This document shows positions 25,626 to 34,569 of a stretch of 54,719 nt of DNA, piece by piece. The notes under the pieces were generated by a model. The model was not told the DNA's origin and did not search any database. It was given only the letters and a program-made list of their open reading frames with translations. The DNA is from SAR324 cluster bacterium. Lineage in GTDB: Bacteria > SAR324 > XYD2-FULL-50-16. The first letter of the stretch is position 1, and each line of letters begins with the position of its first letter. Made by a program: the position numbers and the translations under genes. The stretch covers positions 1 through 54,719 of the forward strand of contig JANQGX010000041.1 in NCBI GenBank assembly GCA_028282885.1, in the 5' to 3' direction.

Positions 25626-26573
25626 ATGGAAAAGAAGATTAGTCGTCGCTCATTTGTGAAAAAGAGTGTTATAATCGGAACAGCAGCCCTGATGGGTCCC
25701 GACATTATTAACGGTCTTGCTTTTGGCGGCTCCCCGGCGCTTTTTGCTGCTGAATCGGTAGATATCTCGGTAGCCAAGGGATCTGATTTCTATAAAAGCA
25801 CCATCGAAGCGGTAACCCAACTGGGTGGCATGGAGCAGTTCGTCTCCAGGGGCTCCAAAGTCGGCCTCTTATTGAATTCTCCCTTTAAAAACTACGGAGC
25901 GCATGTGAAACCGGAGATCTCGCTGGCGGTTGTCAAAATGTGTTATGACGCCGGTGCCAAAGAGATTTATCTGCTGAAAGAGGGCTTTGACAAGTATTGG
26001 GAGAGAAGTAAACTGGCGGCTGATTTCCAGGATGAGATCCAGAGTCTAAAACCTGGATGGGATGATTTTATTGACTACAAAATACCGGATTTTGTTACCC
26101 TGGAGGAACCGGCCATCACCAAACCTTTGCTGGATTTGGATGTTTATATCAATGTATCGATTCTGAAACATCACGATGGTGTTGAATATACAGCGACCAT
26201 GAAAAATATGATGGGAACCTGCTCCACACCCACCAACCTGGGAATGCACATGGGAGGGAAACTTGGTCTGAGTTTCTTCCCGGACATCGATTATATCACC
26301 CAATGTATTGTGGATCTTAACACGGTTCGCAAGCCGGATCTCTGTATAGTCGACACCACCGAGTTTATTACCGAAAAAGGGCCGTATGGTCCGGGAAAAC
26401 TGGCTAAACCTCATCTGGTTGTGGCTGGTACCGACCGTGTTGCACTGGATACTTATTGCTGTCAATATCTCAATCTGGACGCAAGAGAATTACCTATCAT
26501 AAAAAAAGCAGTGGAGAGAGGGTTGGGCAATCCGAATCTTCAGCAGTTAAACATCAAAGAGATATCTGTCTGA
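25626..26573 (+). CDS. DUF362 protein with Tat signal (copy 1)
   Basis: 315 residues starting with a twin-arginine signal (ISRRSFVKKSVIIGTAALM), so exported folded, probably with a cofactor. The mature part is a DUF362 domain: VGLLLNSPFKNYGAHVKPEI, CYDAGAKEIYLLKEG, LDVYINVSILKHHDGVEYTA, MKNMMGT and DTTEFITEKGPYGPGK. DUF362 proteins are often found with ferredoxin-like proteins; biochemical role unknown. First of two homologous genes followed by a membrane polyferredoxin. Confidence 0.85.
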   Translation: MEKKISRRSFVKKSVIIGTAALMGPDIINGLAFGGSPALFAAESVDISVAKGSDFYKSTIEAVTQLGGMEQFVSRGSKVGLLLNSPFKNYGAHVKPEISLAVVKMCYDAGAKEIYLLKEGFDKYWERSKLAADFQDEIQSLKPGWDDFIDYKIPDFVTLEEPAITKPLLDLDVYINVSILKHHDGVEYTATMKNMMGTCSTPTNLGMHMGGKLGLSFFPDIDYITQCIVDLNTVRKPDLCIVDTTEFITEKGPYGPGKLAKPHLVVAGTDRVALDTYCCQYLNLDARELPIIKKAVERGLGNPNLQQLNIKEISV

Positions 26574-26668
26574 AGCAGATCTTAAACTGCAGGTCATCCG
26601 GTGATGAAACGGACCGGGTGCATCAAAAATGTGTCGGTATAATCAGTCTGTCATTGAACTCATTCTCG

Positions 26669-26686
26669 ACGGCCATCCTTGGCCGT
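26669..26686. repeat. REP-like palindrome between the DUF362 genes
   Basis: ACGGCCA-TCCT-TGGCCGT is a perfect 7-bp-arm hairpin; GCCATCCTGGCTGCG follows about 25 bp later and echoes it. The GC-rich pair stands out from the surroundings and resembles dispersed extragenic palindromes, but no second locus was found in this window. Confidence 0.4.
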
Positions 26687-26827
26687 CTTGCGAGGGCGGT
26701 CGTTGACTGCGCCATCCTGGCTGCGTTTAACCACTCCCAATCCGTTCAATAACAGGTTGATTATACCGGCATGAACACACATATGTGTTTGGTGTACCTG
26801 GCAGACCTTTAATGTGAGAATCGTTTT

Positions 26828-27745
26828 ATGGATAGAAGAGAGTTTTTAAAGCGCCAGGCCAAAGGAGCCCTGCTTTTGTCGGTCGGCGCATCGGGGCTTT
26901 GGGTGCCTTTAAAAGGTCTTGCTGCTACAGAGCCTGATATCGCCAAGGTGAAAGGTTCTGCTACTGCGGCAACCCGTGCTGCCGTGGAGCTGCTGGGCGG
27001 AATGAAAAAATTTGTAAAACCGGGGAACCGGGTGGTCATCAAACCCAATATGAGTTTCAGCCGTACCCCTTCCCAGGCCAGCAACACGCATCCGGATGTG
27101 GTAAAGGAATTGGTTGTCATGTGCAAAGAGGCCGGGGCGGGAAAGATTTTCGTATTGGATCATACCCTGGCGCCTGCCAAGCAGTGTTTTGAGATTTCCG
27201 GAATCAAACCGGCGGTGGATTCGGTGGAGAAAAACCTTGTCTTTGCTGCCAATAACAGCAGTGTTTACCAGGAGGTTCCCCTGACTAAGGGAGAAAACCT
27301 GACCCAGACCCAGATTGTTAAAGAGGTTCTCAAAAGCGACGTTCTGATTGCCGCTCCCGTGGCAAAATCACATTCTGCTACGGGGGTCAGCCTTTCTATG
27401 AAAGGCATGATGGGGTTGATCTGGGATCGCTGGATTATGCATCGACAGGATCTGGATGTCGGAATTGTTGATCTTTGTACCGTATTGAAAGCTGATCTGA
27501 CGGTTATCGACGGCAGTCGGGTTCTCTCAACAAACGGACCCAACGGACCCGGTAAGGTTCTGAAAGAGAACACCATCATCGCTTCCAGGGACATGGTGGC
27601 GGCTGACGCTTGCGCGGTGGACTCCTTCATCTGGTATGGCAGAAGATATAAACCGGGGCAGGTTGCGCACATACGGGAAGCCCATCGTAGAAAACTGGGC
27701 AGGGCGGATATTGAGAATCTGAATATCAAGACCCTGACCCTTTGA
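26828..27745 (+). CDS. DUF362 protein with Tat-type signal (copy 2)
   Basis: 305 residues. An N-terminal DRREFLKR twin-arginine motif and hydrophobic stretch (ALLLSVGASGLWVP) point to Tat export. Mature DUF362 domain: VVIKPNMSFSRTPSQASNTH, CKEAGAGKIFVLDHTL, VLIAAPVAKSHSATGVSLSM, KGMMGLIWDR, VIDGSRVLSTNGPNGPG and a C-terminal HIREAHRRKLGR. It is clearly related to the gene at 25626 but diverged, so probably an old duplication with division of roles. It touches the polyferredoxin gene by one base (TGATG), indicating coupling. Confidence 0.85.
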   Translation: MDRREFLKRQAKGALLLSVGASGLWVPLKGLAATEPDIAKVKGSATAATRAAVELLGGMKKFVKPGNRVVIKPNMSFSRTPSQASNTHPDVVKELVVMCKEAGAGKIFVLDHTLAPAKQCFEISGIKPAVDSVEKNLVFAANNSSVYQEVPLTKGENLTQTQIVKEVLKSDVLIAAPVAKSHSATGVSLSMKGMMGLIWDRWIMHRQDLDVGIVDLCTVLKADLTVIDGSRVLSTNGPNGPGKVLKENTIIASRDMVAADACAVDSFIWYGRRYKPGQVAHIREAHRRKLGRADIENLNIKTLTL

Positions 27746-29454
27746 TGAAATTCCAACGCTGGACGCAGACCGTCACACTTTCGGTGTTTCTGGTCCTGTT
27801 GCTTTTTACCGTCGCAGAACTGGTGCCAACCGTAGAAGAGGATTTCTTTCTCCGGTTGGACCCTTCCCTGGCCTTGGTGACGACTATCTCTGCCCGAGTC
27901 GTTTTGTTCGCCTTTCTGCCCGTGGTGATCATCGTTTTGTTGAGTTTCTGGTTGGGCCGCTTTTTCTGTGGCCACATCTGTCCGATGGGAACCACCCTGG
28001 ATGTTTCTGACAAACTATTTGGAACCACCTACAAGAAGCAAAAGAAGCTTGGTCGCTTCAAAACGGTTAAGTACCTGGTTCTGGTGTTTATGCTGACCGG
28101 TTCCCTGTTTGGTGTCTCCTACGTATTTTTAGCTTCACCTTTATCGCTGATCACCCGGTTTTATGGAATTGTTGTTTACCCAGTCATCAGCTTTTTAGGC
28201 GGAGCTGGTCATCAACTGGCAATGCCGCTCTGGGAGAAGCTGGATATCAATACATTGCTGTTCATGCAGATCTCCTCCGGCAAATATGCCACCCAGCTTT
28301 TTGTTTTCCTGTTTTTTGCCGCGCTGTTTGTTCTGCCCAGGTTCACTCCCCGCTTTTGGTGTCGCTATCTCTGCCCCGCAGGTGCGACCCTGGCCCTTTT
28401 TTCCTGGAAGCCCATTGTCCGGAGACAGGTTGATTCCTCCTGTAACGATTGTGGTAAGTGTGTCCGCAACTGCCCCATGAATGCCATTAATGAAGAGAAA
28501 CCGGAGCTCACCAATTTCAGCGAGTGTATCGTCTGCCTCAATTGTGAAAAGGTCTGTCCCGAGGGATCAGTTCGTTTTATCAGTAACAGATCATTACGAA
28601 TCAATTCAACCTCAGAGGGGTTACCCGGCAGAAGAGCATTTATTACCACGGCTGCTGCCGGCATAGGAACTGCGGTTCTCAGTCTGACCGGTTTGAACAC
28701 TGCAAGCGGAAAAACCGGGGAGGGTCAGGTACTTCCCGAAAGCCTGATTCGACCTCCGGCAACTCTTCCCGAACTGGATTTTCTCTCACGTTGTGTGCGT
28801 TGTGCGGAATGCATTGCGGCTTGTCCGACCAATACCCTGCAACCCATCTGGTTCGAAGCCGGGCTGTTAGCCCTGTTCAGTCCGGCGATGACTCTCAGAA
28901 GGGGTTACTGCGATCCGGATTGTCATCGTTGCGCAGAGGTTTGCCCCACAGAAGCGATCAGGCAAGTTTCCAAGGATGAACGGCTCTGGGCCAAAACCGG
29001 TACGGCAGTCATCAACCGTCAGAAATGTCTGGCCTGGGAGTTCGATCAGAAATGTATGGTCTGTGATGAAACCTGTCCTTTTGGCGCCATTGAGTTTAAC
29101 AAGGAGGAAGGTCTGAATGTGACGGTCCCCAAGGTATTGGAACACAAGTGCAGCGGATGCGGATATTGCGAATACCACTGTCCGGTGCAGAACCAGCCAG
29201 CCATAATTGTGTCGCCCATGAATGCCCAACGTATGGCGGACGGTTCTTTCATCGAACAGGGAGAAAGAAACGGTTTGATGATCTCCAGAAAGGAGAAGGC
29301 TGCCCATGGATACCCGGGTGATATGGGAGAATCTGGCAGCGGCGCGCCCGGATTTGAAAGTGCTCCCGGGTTTGAATCCGGAGATTCACCGGAACTGCCT
29401 GCAGGATTTGATCCTGATGATTCGTCAAACCTGCCTCCGGGTTTTTCAAATTAG
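27745..29454 (+). CDS. NapH-NapG-like fused membrane polyferredoxin
   Basis: 569 residues. The N-terminal half is a NapH/YccM-like membrane protein with about four helices, the paired CGHICPMG and CRYLCPAG motifs, and two [4Fe-4S] motifs (CNDCGKCVRNCP, CIVCLNCEKVCP). It is followed by a second twin-Arg-like segment (GRRAFITTAAAG) and a NapG-like ferredoxin with four further motifs (CVRCAECIAACP, CDPDCHRCAEVCP, CMVCDETCP preceded by a distant Cys, CSGCGYCEYHCP). It thus carries the clusters of NapH and NapG in one chain and likely moves electrons from quinol to periplasmic partners. The C-terminal tail repeats P-G-F with acidic linkers. ATG at 27745 overlaps the previous stop by one base. Confidence 0.88.
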   Translation: MKFQRWTQTVTLSVFLVLLLFTVAELVPTVEEDFFLRLDPSLALVTTISARVVLFAFLPVVIIVLLSFWLGRFFCGHICPMGTTLDVSDKLFGTTYKKQKKLGRFKTVKYLVLVFMLTGSLFGVSYVFLASPLSLITRFYGIVVYPVISFLGGAGHQLAMPLWEKLDINTLLFMQISSGKYATQLFVFLFFAALFVLPRFTPRFWCRYLCPAGATLALFSWKPIVRRQVDSSCNDCGKCVRNCPMNAINEEKPELTNFSECIVCLNCEKVCPEGSVRFISNRSLRINSTSEGLPGRRAFITTAAAGIGTAVLSLTGLNTASGKTGEGQVLPESLIRPPATLPELDFLSRCVRCAECIAACPTNTLQPIWFEAGLLALFSPAMTLRRGYCDPDCHRCAEVCPTEAIRQVSKDERLWAKTGTAVINRQKCLAWEFDQKCMVCDETCPFGAIEFNKEEGLNVTVPKVLEHKCSGCGYCEYHCPVQNQPAIIVSPMNAQRMADGSFIEQGERNGLMISRKEKAAHGYPGDMGESGSGAPGFESAPGFESGDSPELPAGFDPDDSSNLPPGFSN

Positions 29455-29562
29455 CAGGCTGCCTGTAATGAACAAATTTCTTCATGTTGAAGCCGAAGGA
29501 GCAGGTCAAAGTAAACTTGACTCGCACATACCATTATTCTCAATCTCCAACGCAAACTGACC

Positions 29563-30060
29563 ATGAAAAACAAAATTATATTCAGTATAACCTTAATCCT
29601 GATGATATTCAGCACTTCTCTCCTTGCTGCCGATCCGGCTGCTAATCTTGAATCGTTTCTTCCGGCAAAAAGCAACCCGGATTGGCGACTGGAGGGAGAT
29701 CCCCAGACAGCGGAAGGAATGAATCTGTTCGTGTTAATTAACGGTGGCGCCGAAATATACCTTCAAAACGGCTTTAAACGGGCCTTGATCGCGACCTTCC
29801 TGGACACGCAAGACAGACCCTTCAATGTGGATATCTACCAGATGAACTCTCCCGAGATCGCCAAAAAAACCAACCATGAAAAAGTCGGCGAAGGTGCAGA
29901 ACAAATAGCAATCGGAAATGATGGGCGTTTTGAGGGTTACTACCTGAACTTCTGGACAGGATCCTACCAGATCACTGTCTCCGCCTCAGATGAAAGTGAA
30001 GCTTCCCAAACCGGTATAAAAAACTTGGCAAGGATCATTGCCGGGAACATCACGGAATAG
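29563..30060 (+). CDS. Small exported protein, DUF6599-like
   Basis: 165 residues with a Sec signal peptide (KNKIIFSITLILMIFSTSLL, cleavage near LAA-DP). The mature domain has WRLEGDPQTAEGMNLFVLIN, GGAEIYLQNGFKRALIATF and VDIYQMNSPEIA, a pattern remembered from DUF6599 proteins; this assignment is moderate. It follows the polyferredoxin by 108 bp on the same strand and may be a periplasmic partner of the redox module. No cofactor motif or Cys is visible. Confidence 0.65.
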   Translation: MKNKIIFSITLILMIFSTSLLAADPAANLESFLPAKSNPDWRLEGDPQTAEGMNLFVLINGGAEIYLQNGFKRALIATFLDTQDRPFNVDIYQMNSPEIAKKTNHEKVGEGAEQIAIGNDGRFEGYYLNFWTGSYQITVSASDESEASQTGIKNLARIIAGNITE

Positions 30061-30184
30061 TCTCATTCAGACACGGATCATCCACGGCAATCGCATGAGA
30101 AGAAGGGAAATTCGGGCTTTTCAAATTTCCCCGCACCACACTTTGTCTTAGTGGATGGAAGCTATCCCGGAATACAAGACGGTT

Positions 30185-31453
30185 TTAAGAGCGTTTCCCC
30201 TTGGATTTGAGTGGAAACAATTCATTCAGATAGTTATTGATCAATATTGAGATAGCCCCTGTGATGGCACTTTCTTTTGCCAGTTCCGCCATTTCAATCC
30301 GGCTGTTTTTCCTGATAGCGCTCAGCGACATGGATTCGATGGATTCGTCGATTTTTCGGAGAAGATAATCGCCGAACCGGATGTACTCTCCCCAAATCGT
30401 GATCAGATTCGGGTTTATCACCAGACCCAGGTTGGAGAGTGCAACCGAGATTAAAAAGGCAATATCATCAACAATTGCCACGGCCAAAGCATCACTACGA
30501 TGGAAAGCGTTGAGTAGTTGATCAAAGCTCACCTGGCTATCCTGGCTTCCGATCAATTCAGATTCTGGATGTGCCGGTTTTTTGTCGGCAATCATGCGGT
30601 TAATGGAATCAAGTGAGAGTTTGGTTTCCAGGCAACCGCGTCCGCCGCAGGCACAATTTTCATCAAAAGGGGTCACAACCATGTGGCCAATCTCACCTGC
30701 GATATGACCGGCCCCTGAGAGCAAATCTCCGTTAATGATAATCCCGGAACCGACTCCCTTACTGCTCAATTCCAGGTAAACCATGCTGCCGTTTTTTTCG
30801 TCCCGCTTTATCATTTCCGCATAGGCCTGAAACCGACAATCATTGTCGATAATCAGATCCAGCGGACGGCTGTTGTTGTTTACAAAAAGACCGGAACGCT
30901 TCAGGGAGTTTTCCAAGGCCTTCAGAATAGGATAATCAGGACTCCAATCCTTGAAGTGCGGTGAGTACCGAATAATACCGTTGTTGGAATCGACAATACC
31001 GCACATCGCAATTCCGATTCCAATCAAAAACCTTCCCGGACCGCCGACAATCTCTTCTGACTCTTTCACAATCAATTGCGTCAGCTCCTCCACTGTAATC
31101 GTCGAAGCAATGTTGATCACATGTTTGGTGACTACATTCATGGTGATATCCAACAACGCAACATGCAGTGCTTCAGGATAAACATGAACCCCCAGTGCAT
31201 AGCAATGATCGCTGTTCAAACGGAAAAGCTCCGGTTTCTTGCCCCCCTCACTGGTTGAAGCTCCTTTGCCACAATTAAGAACAATACCGCTGTCCATCAA
31301 CTCGTTGACGATCTTCTTCACAGTGGTTTTGCTGATCCCGGAATGATTTGAAATATCCTGAACCGAAATTGGGTCCTGACCGGCGGTTTTAAATTTGTCC
31401 AGCACCAGCCTGGTGTTACTGTGTCTTTGATTCTTCGGAGTTCCGGTTAGCAT
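30185..31453 (-). CDS. ROK family transcriptional regulator (NagC/XylR type)
   Basis: 422 residues. N-terminal winged helix (VQDISNHSGISKTTVKKIVN, then ELMDSGIVLN) followed by a ROK sugar-binding domain: GIGIAMCGIVDSNNGII, LIIDNDCRFQAYAE, GVGSGIIINGDLLSGAGHIA, GEIGHM and the zinc site CACGGRGCLE. Divergently transcribed from the GH1-transporter-GRE locus, so most likely its sugar-responsive repressor. Length fits full-length repressor-type ROK proteins. Confidence 0.92.
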   Translation of the reverse strand: MLTGTPKNQRHSNTRLVLDKFKTAGQDPISVQDISNHSGISKTTVKKIVNELMDSGIVLNCGKGASTSEGGKKPELFRLNSDHCYALGVHVYPEALHVALLDITMNVVTKHVINIASTITVEELTQLIVKESEEIVGGPGRFLIGIGIAMCGIVDSNNGIIRYSPHFKDWSPDYPILKALENSLKRSGLFVNNNSRPLDLIIDNDCRFQAYAEMIKRDEKNGSMVYLELSSKGVGSGIIINGDLLSGAGHIAGEIGHMVVTPFDENCACGGRGCLETKLSLDSINRMIADKKPAHPESELIGSQDSQVSFDQLLNAFHRSDALAVAIVDDIAFLISVALSNLGLVINPNLITIWGEYIRFGDYLLRKIDESIESMSLSAIRKNSRIEMAELAKESAITGAISILINNYLNELFPLKSKGKRS

Positions 31454-31517
31454 GCGTTTATCAGTTTAATGATCGTTGACAGGAAAAGAAGCCCTCTTAA
31501 ACAGCAGATGATTTTTA

Positions 31518-31671
31518 AGTTTATTAATGACCCAATGGTTTGTCAATGTACACATTTAACCGACAGCATCTCACAGATTTAAAGAACGATTCCCTTTCAT
31601 AGAAGTACTTTACATGTTATGCAACATAGTTAGTAAATATTATTGACAAACTAAAAAACATCAATTATTGA
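31518..31671. promoter_or_regulatory. Divergent promoter region between ROK and GH1
   Basis: ATTGACAAAC occurs once on each strand: 31642-31651 reading toward GH1 and 31547-31538 reading toward ROK. Each supplies a perfect TTGACA -35. On the minus strand a TAAACT -10 lies 17 bp on (31523-31518); on the plus strand the best -10 is TATTGA at 31666-31671. The 94 bp between them is AT-rich and would hold the ROK operator, though no single clear dyad stands out. Confidence 0.5.
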
Positions 31672-31751
31672 GTAGAAGACTGAAGTCGGCAACACGTTTG
31701 GTTTGCGAGGACAGAGTTAACTACTCAATTGTGTGATACGGAGGTTTTGAT

Positions 31752-33161
31752 ATGAACGGATTTCCGATTTTTCCGGAGGGATTTCGTTTTGGTGTGGCAA
31801 CTTCTGCATATCAGATCGAAGGAGCCTGGAATGAGGACGGTAAAGGGGAATCGATTTGGGATCGTTTTTGTCACACAAGGGGCAAAATAAAATCCAATGA
31901 TACGGGTGATATTGCGTGTGATCATTACCATCGTTTTAAAGACGATATCAAGCTGATGAAATCACTGGGAATCCGGAATTACCGATTTTCTATCTCCTGG
32001 CCGAGAATTTATCCTTCCGGAACCGGTTCTATAAACCGGGCAGGATTGGATTTCTATTCCGGACTGGTAGACGAGTTGCTGGAAAACGGGATTACACCGC
32101 TGGTCACCCTGTATCATTGGGATTTGCCCATGGCACTTCAGGAAAGAGGCGGTTGGGGCAATCGTGATTGTGCGGGCTGGTTTGCCGATTATGCAAAGAC
32201 AGTGGCGAATTGCCTGGGTGACCGCGTTGAACAATGGATCACCCTGAATGAACCATGGATGTTCATTATTACCGGAAATCTTTTGGGCTACCATGCCCCG
32301 GGTATCAGGAATCCATGGGTGTGTTTCAGGGCTGTGCACCACGCTCTATTGGCACATGCGCAAGCTTTGCTGGCCTTAAAAGCAGAATGTCGGGATGCCG
32401 AAGTGGGTATTACACTTAGCCTGGATCCCGTTTACCCGCAGACTTCCAGGGAAAAGGATCTTTGGGCGGCAGAAATGGCTGATGAAGCTTACAACAGGCT
32501 TTTTCTGGATCCTCTTTTCAAGGGGGAGTATCCCAGGGGATTCATGAACAGGATTCGCCTTTTCAAACCGAAAATTCAAGCAGGGGACATGGAAGCGATC
32601 CGGACACCGATGGATTTTCTCGGCATTAACACATACTCGCGCATCAGGGCACACTACGCCTGGTACATTCCCTTCCTCAAATTCTGGATTGATGGGATGG
32701 ATATACCGGATCAGGCATTCGTTAAAGACGGGGTTCAGTATACTTCAATGGGACAAGAGGTATACCCGGACTGCCTGTATGAGATCTTAACCCGATTAAG
32801 AACCGAGTACGGCAATCCGAAGACCCTTATCACCGAAAACGGAGCCGGATTTACCGATGTGGTCAAAGATGGGGCGGTGCACGATCCCCTAAGGATTGAC
32901 TACCTGAAGCAGTATCTGGGTTCCGCTCTCAAGGCTGTAAAAGAGGGAGCCAATTTGAAAGGGTATTTTTTCTGGTCGCTGTTGGATAATTTTGAATGGG
33001 CTGAAGGTTATTGCCAAAGGATCGGACTGATCAGGGTGGATTACCGGTCACAGACACGAATCATCAAGGACAGTGCCTACTGGTATGCCGATTTGATCAG
33101 GGCAAATACCGCGCGGCAGTGGCCCGAATCGAGTTTATCAAACCATACTGACCCGGATTAG
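31752..33161 (+). CDS. GH1 beta-glucosidase
   Basis: 469-residue glycoside hydrolase family 1 enzyme: FRFGVATSAYQIEGAWNEDG at the N-terminus, acid/base Glu167 in TLNEPW and nucleophile Glu362 in ITENGAGF, with WSLLDNFEWAEGY near the end. No signal peptide, so it works in the cytoplasm on imported beta-glucosides or related glycosides. First gene of a plus-strand cluster; a GGAGG ribosome site precedes the ATG. The transporter starts 4 bp after its stop. The cluster context suggests an uncommon aglycone or sugar rather than plain cellobiose. Confidence 0.94.
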   Translation: MNGFPIFPEGFRFGVATSAYQIEGAWNEDGKGESIWDRFCHTRGKIKSNDTGDIACDHYHRFKDDIKLMKSLGIRNYRFSISWPRIYPSGTGSINRAGLDFYSGLVDELLENGITPLVTLYHWDLPMALQERGGWGNRDCAGWFADYAKTVANCLGDRVEQWITLNEPWMFIITGNLLGYHAPGIRNPWVCFRAVHHALLAHAQALLALKAECRDAEVGITLSLDPVYPQTSREKDLWAAEMADEAYNRLFLDPLFKGEYPRGFMNRIRLFKPKIQAGDMEAIRTPMDFLGINTYSRIRAHYAWYIPFLKFWIDGMDIPDQAFVKDGVQYTSMGQEVYPDCLYEILTRLRTEYGNPKTLITENGAGFTDVVKDGAVHDPLRIDYLKQYLGSALKAVKEGANLKGYFFWSLLDNFEWAEGYCQRIGLIRVDYRSQTRIIKDSAYWYADLIRANTARQWPESSLSNHTDPD

Positions 33162-33165
33162 AAAA

Positions 33166-34533
33166 ATGGCTACCACTCAAAAAATCCCTTTTTGGGGAAA
33201 ACTCCTTTATGGATTTGGTGATTCCACCTTCTCCCTTCTTTTTACAACCCTGGCGTTCTATTTTCTCTTTTTCCTGACCGACGGGGTGGGTTTGAGTCCC
33301 GCCCTGGCGGGCTGGGTTTTCTTTGTTGGGAAGATGTGGGACGCCTTCAGTGATCCCCTGATTGGTCATTTGTCCGATCACACTAAAACGAGGTGGGGAC
33401 GCCGTCGTCCTTTTCTGCTTTTCGGCGGGCCGCTGCTGGCGATTTCGTTCATGCTTCTCTGGCAGAAATATCCGATTCACAATGAGTTTTTTGTATTTAT
33501 TATTTACACCCTGCTGGCAGTGCTATTTTTTACCTGTTTCACTTCGGCAGCCGTCCCTTATGCCGCCCTGGTGCCGGAACTCACCCTGGACTATGACGAA
33601 AGAACAGCCCTGGTCAGCTATCGTATGTTTTTTTCGATTACCTTCAGTGTTGTCGCCGCCGCCTTACCAATGACTTTTGTAGAAGCTGCCGGGAACGATA
33701 TTGTGAAGGGATTTCAGATGATGGCTCTGGTCTTCGGGCTTTTCAGTCTGGCACCGCTGTTAACCACATTTTTCGGAATTAAGGAGAAGTATCGCCAGAA
33801 ATCGAATCTCACGCTTTCTATTAAAGATTCCTACCGCCAGACGATCAGGAATCGTCCGTTCAGGTTTGTGATGGGGATTTTCCTTCTTTCCTGGGCCACT
33901 ATCGACCTGATAGGGGTTGTTTTTGTCTATTTTGTTACCTATGTTCTGAACCGCAAGGAACTGACAGATCTGCTGTTTCTGGTTATTTTCGGCGTGGCCA
34001 TCATTTTTTTACCTTTCTGGTACCAGGTATCCAAAAAAATCGGAAAACGGATCACCTACATTGCCGGAATGGCTTTTTGGTCATCCGTACTGATCCTGCT
34101 GTTAATCGTTCCTGCCGAGGCTCCGATTTGGGTGTTTATCACCATTTGCGCCCTGAGTGGAATCGGTCTTTCAACTGCGCATGTCATTCCCTGGGCTATG
34201 ATCCCCGAATGTGTTGACTTTGATGAACTTCAAACAGGAAAGCGGAGAGAGGGAATGTACACGGGCTTTATTACCTTTTTACAAAAACTGGCATCATCTG
34301 TAGCCATTCTCCTGGTTGGTCTGATTTTAAGCTGGTCGGGTTACAAGGCTGGAGGAGAGCAGACCGCAGGAGCCCAATTGGCCATACGACTGCTGCTGGG
34401 TCTGGTGCCGGCCATTATGCTGACCCTATCGATGATCCTGGCCTATTATCATCCCATAACCCGGCAGAAGCACCGGGAGATTCTCGATTCACTGGCTTCC
34501 CGGAAACAGGCAAATACCATGGGTGGAGATTAA
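33166..34533 (+). CDS. GPH-family sugar:cation symporter
   Basis: 455 residues and 12 helices, with the GPH hallmark MWDAFSDPLIGHLSDHTKTR then WGRRRPFLL, YDERTALVSYRM and the second-half CVDFDELQTGKRREGMY. It would import the glycoside used by the adjacent GH1 enzyme. Paralogous to the transporter at 13462. Spacing of 4 bp from GH1 indicates one transcript. Confidence 0.92.
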   Translation: MATTQKIPFWGKLLYGFGDSTFSLLFTTLAFYFLFFLTDGVGLSPALAGWVFFVGKMWDAFSDPLIGHLSDHTKTRWGRRRPFLLFGGPLLAISFMLLWQKYPIHNEFFVFIIYTLLAVLFFTCFTSAAVPYAALVPELTLDYDERTALVSYRMFFSITFSVVAAALPMTFVEAAGNDIVKGFQMMALVFGLFSLAPLLTTFFGIKEKYRQKSNLTLSIKDSYRQTIRNRPFRFVMGIFLLSWATIDLIGVVFVYFVTYVLNRKELTDLLFLVIFGVAIIFLPFWYQVSKKIGKRITYIAGMAFWSSVLILLLIVPAEAPIWVFITICALSGIGLSTAHVIPWAMIPECVDFDELQTGKRREGMYTGFITFLQKLASSVAILLVGLILSWSGYKAGGEQTAGAQLAIRLLLGLVPAIMLTLSMILAYYHPITRQKHREILDSLASRKQANTMGGD

Positions 34534-34569
34534 CCAGACCCGATCCTTATCTTTAGGGAATTTCTTTCA

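Noticed and set aside
27265..27975. Long open frame (236 codons) on the minus strand
   Set aside because: It lies antisense over the second DUF362 gene and the polyferredoxin start, both with clear domain motifs; its composition is low-quality and no ribosome site is seen.
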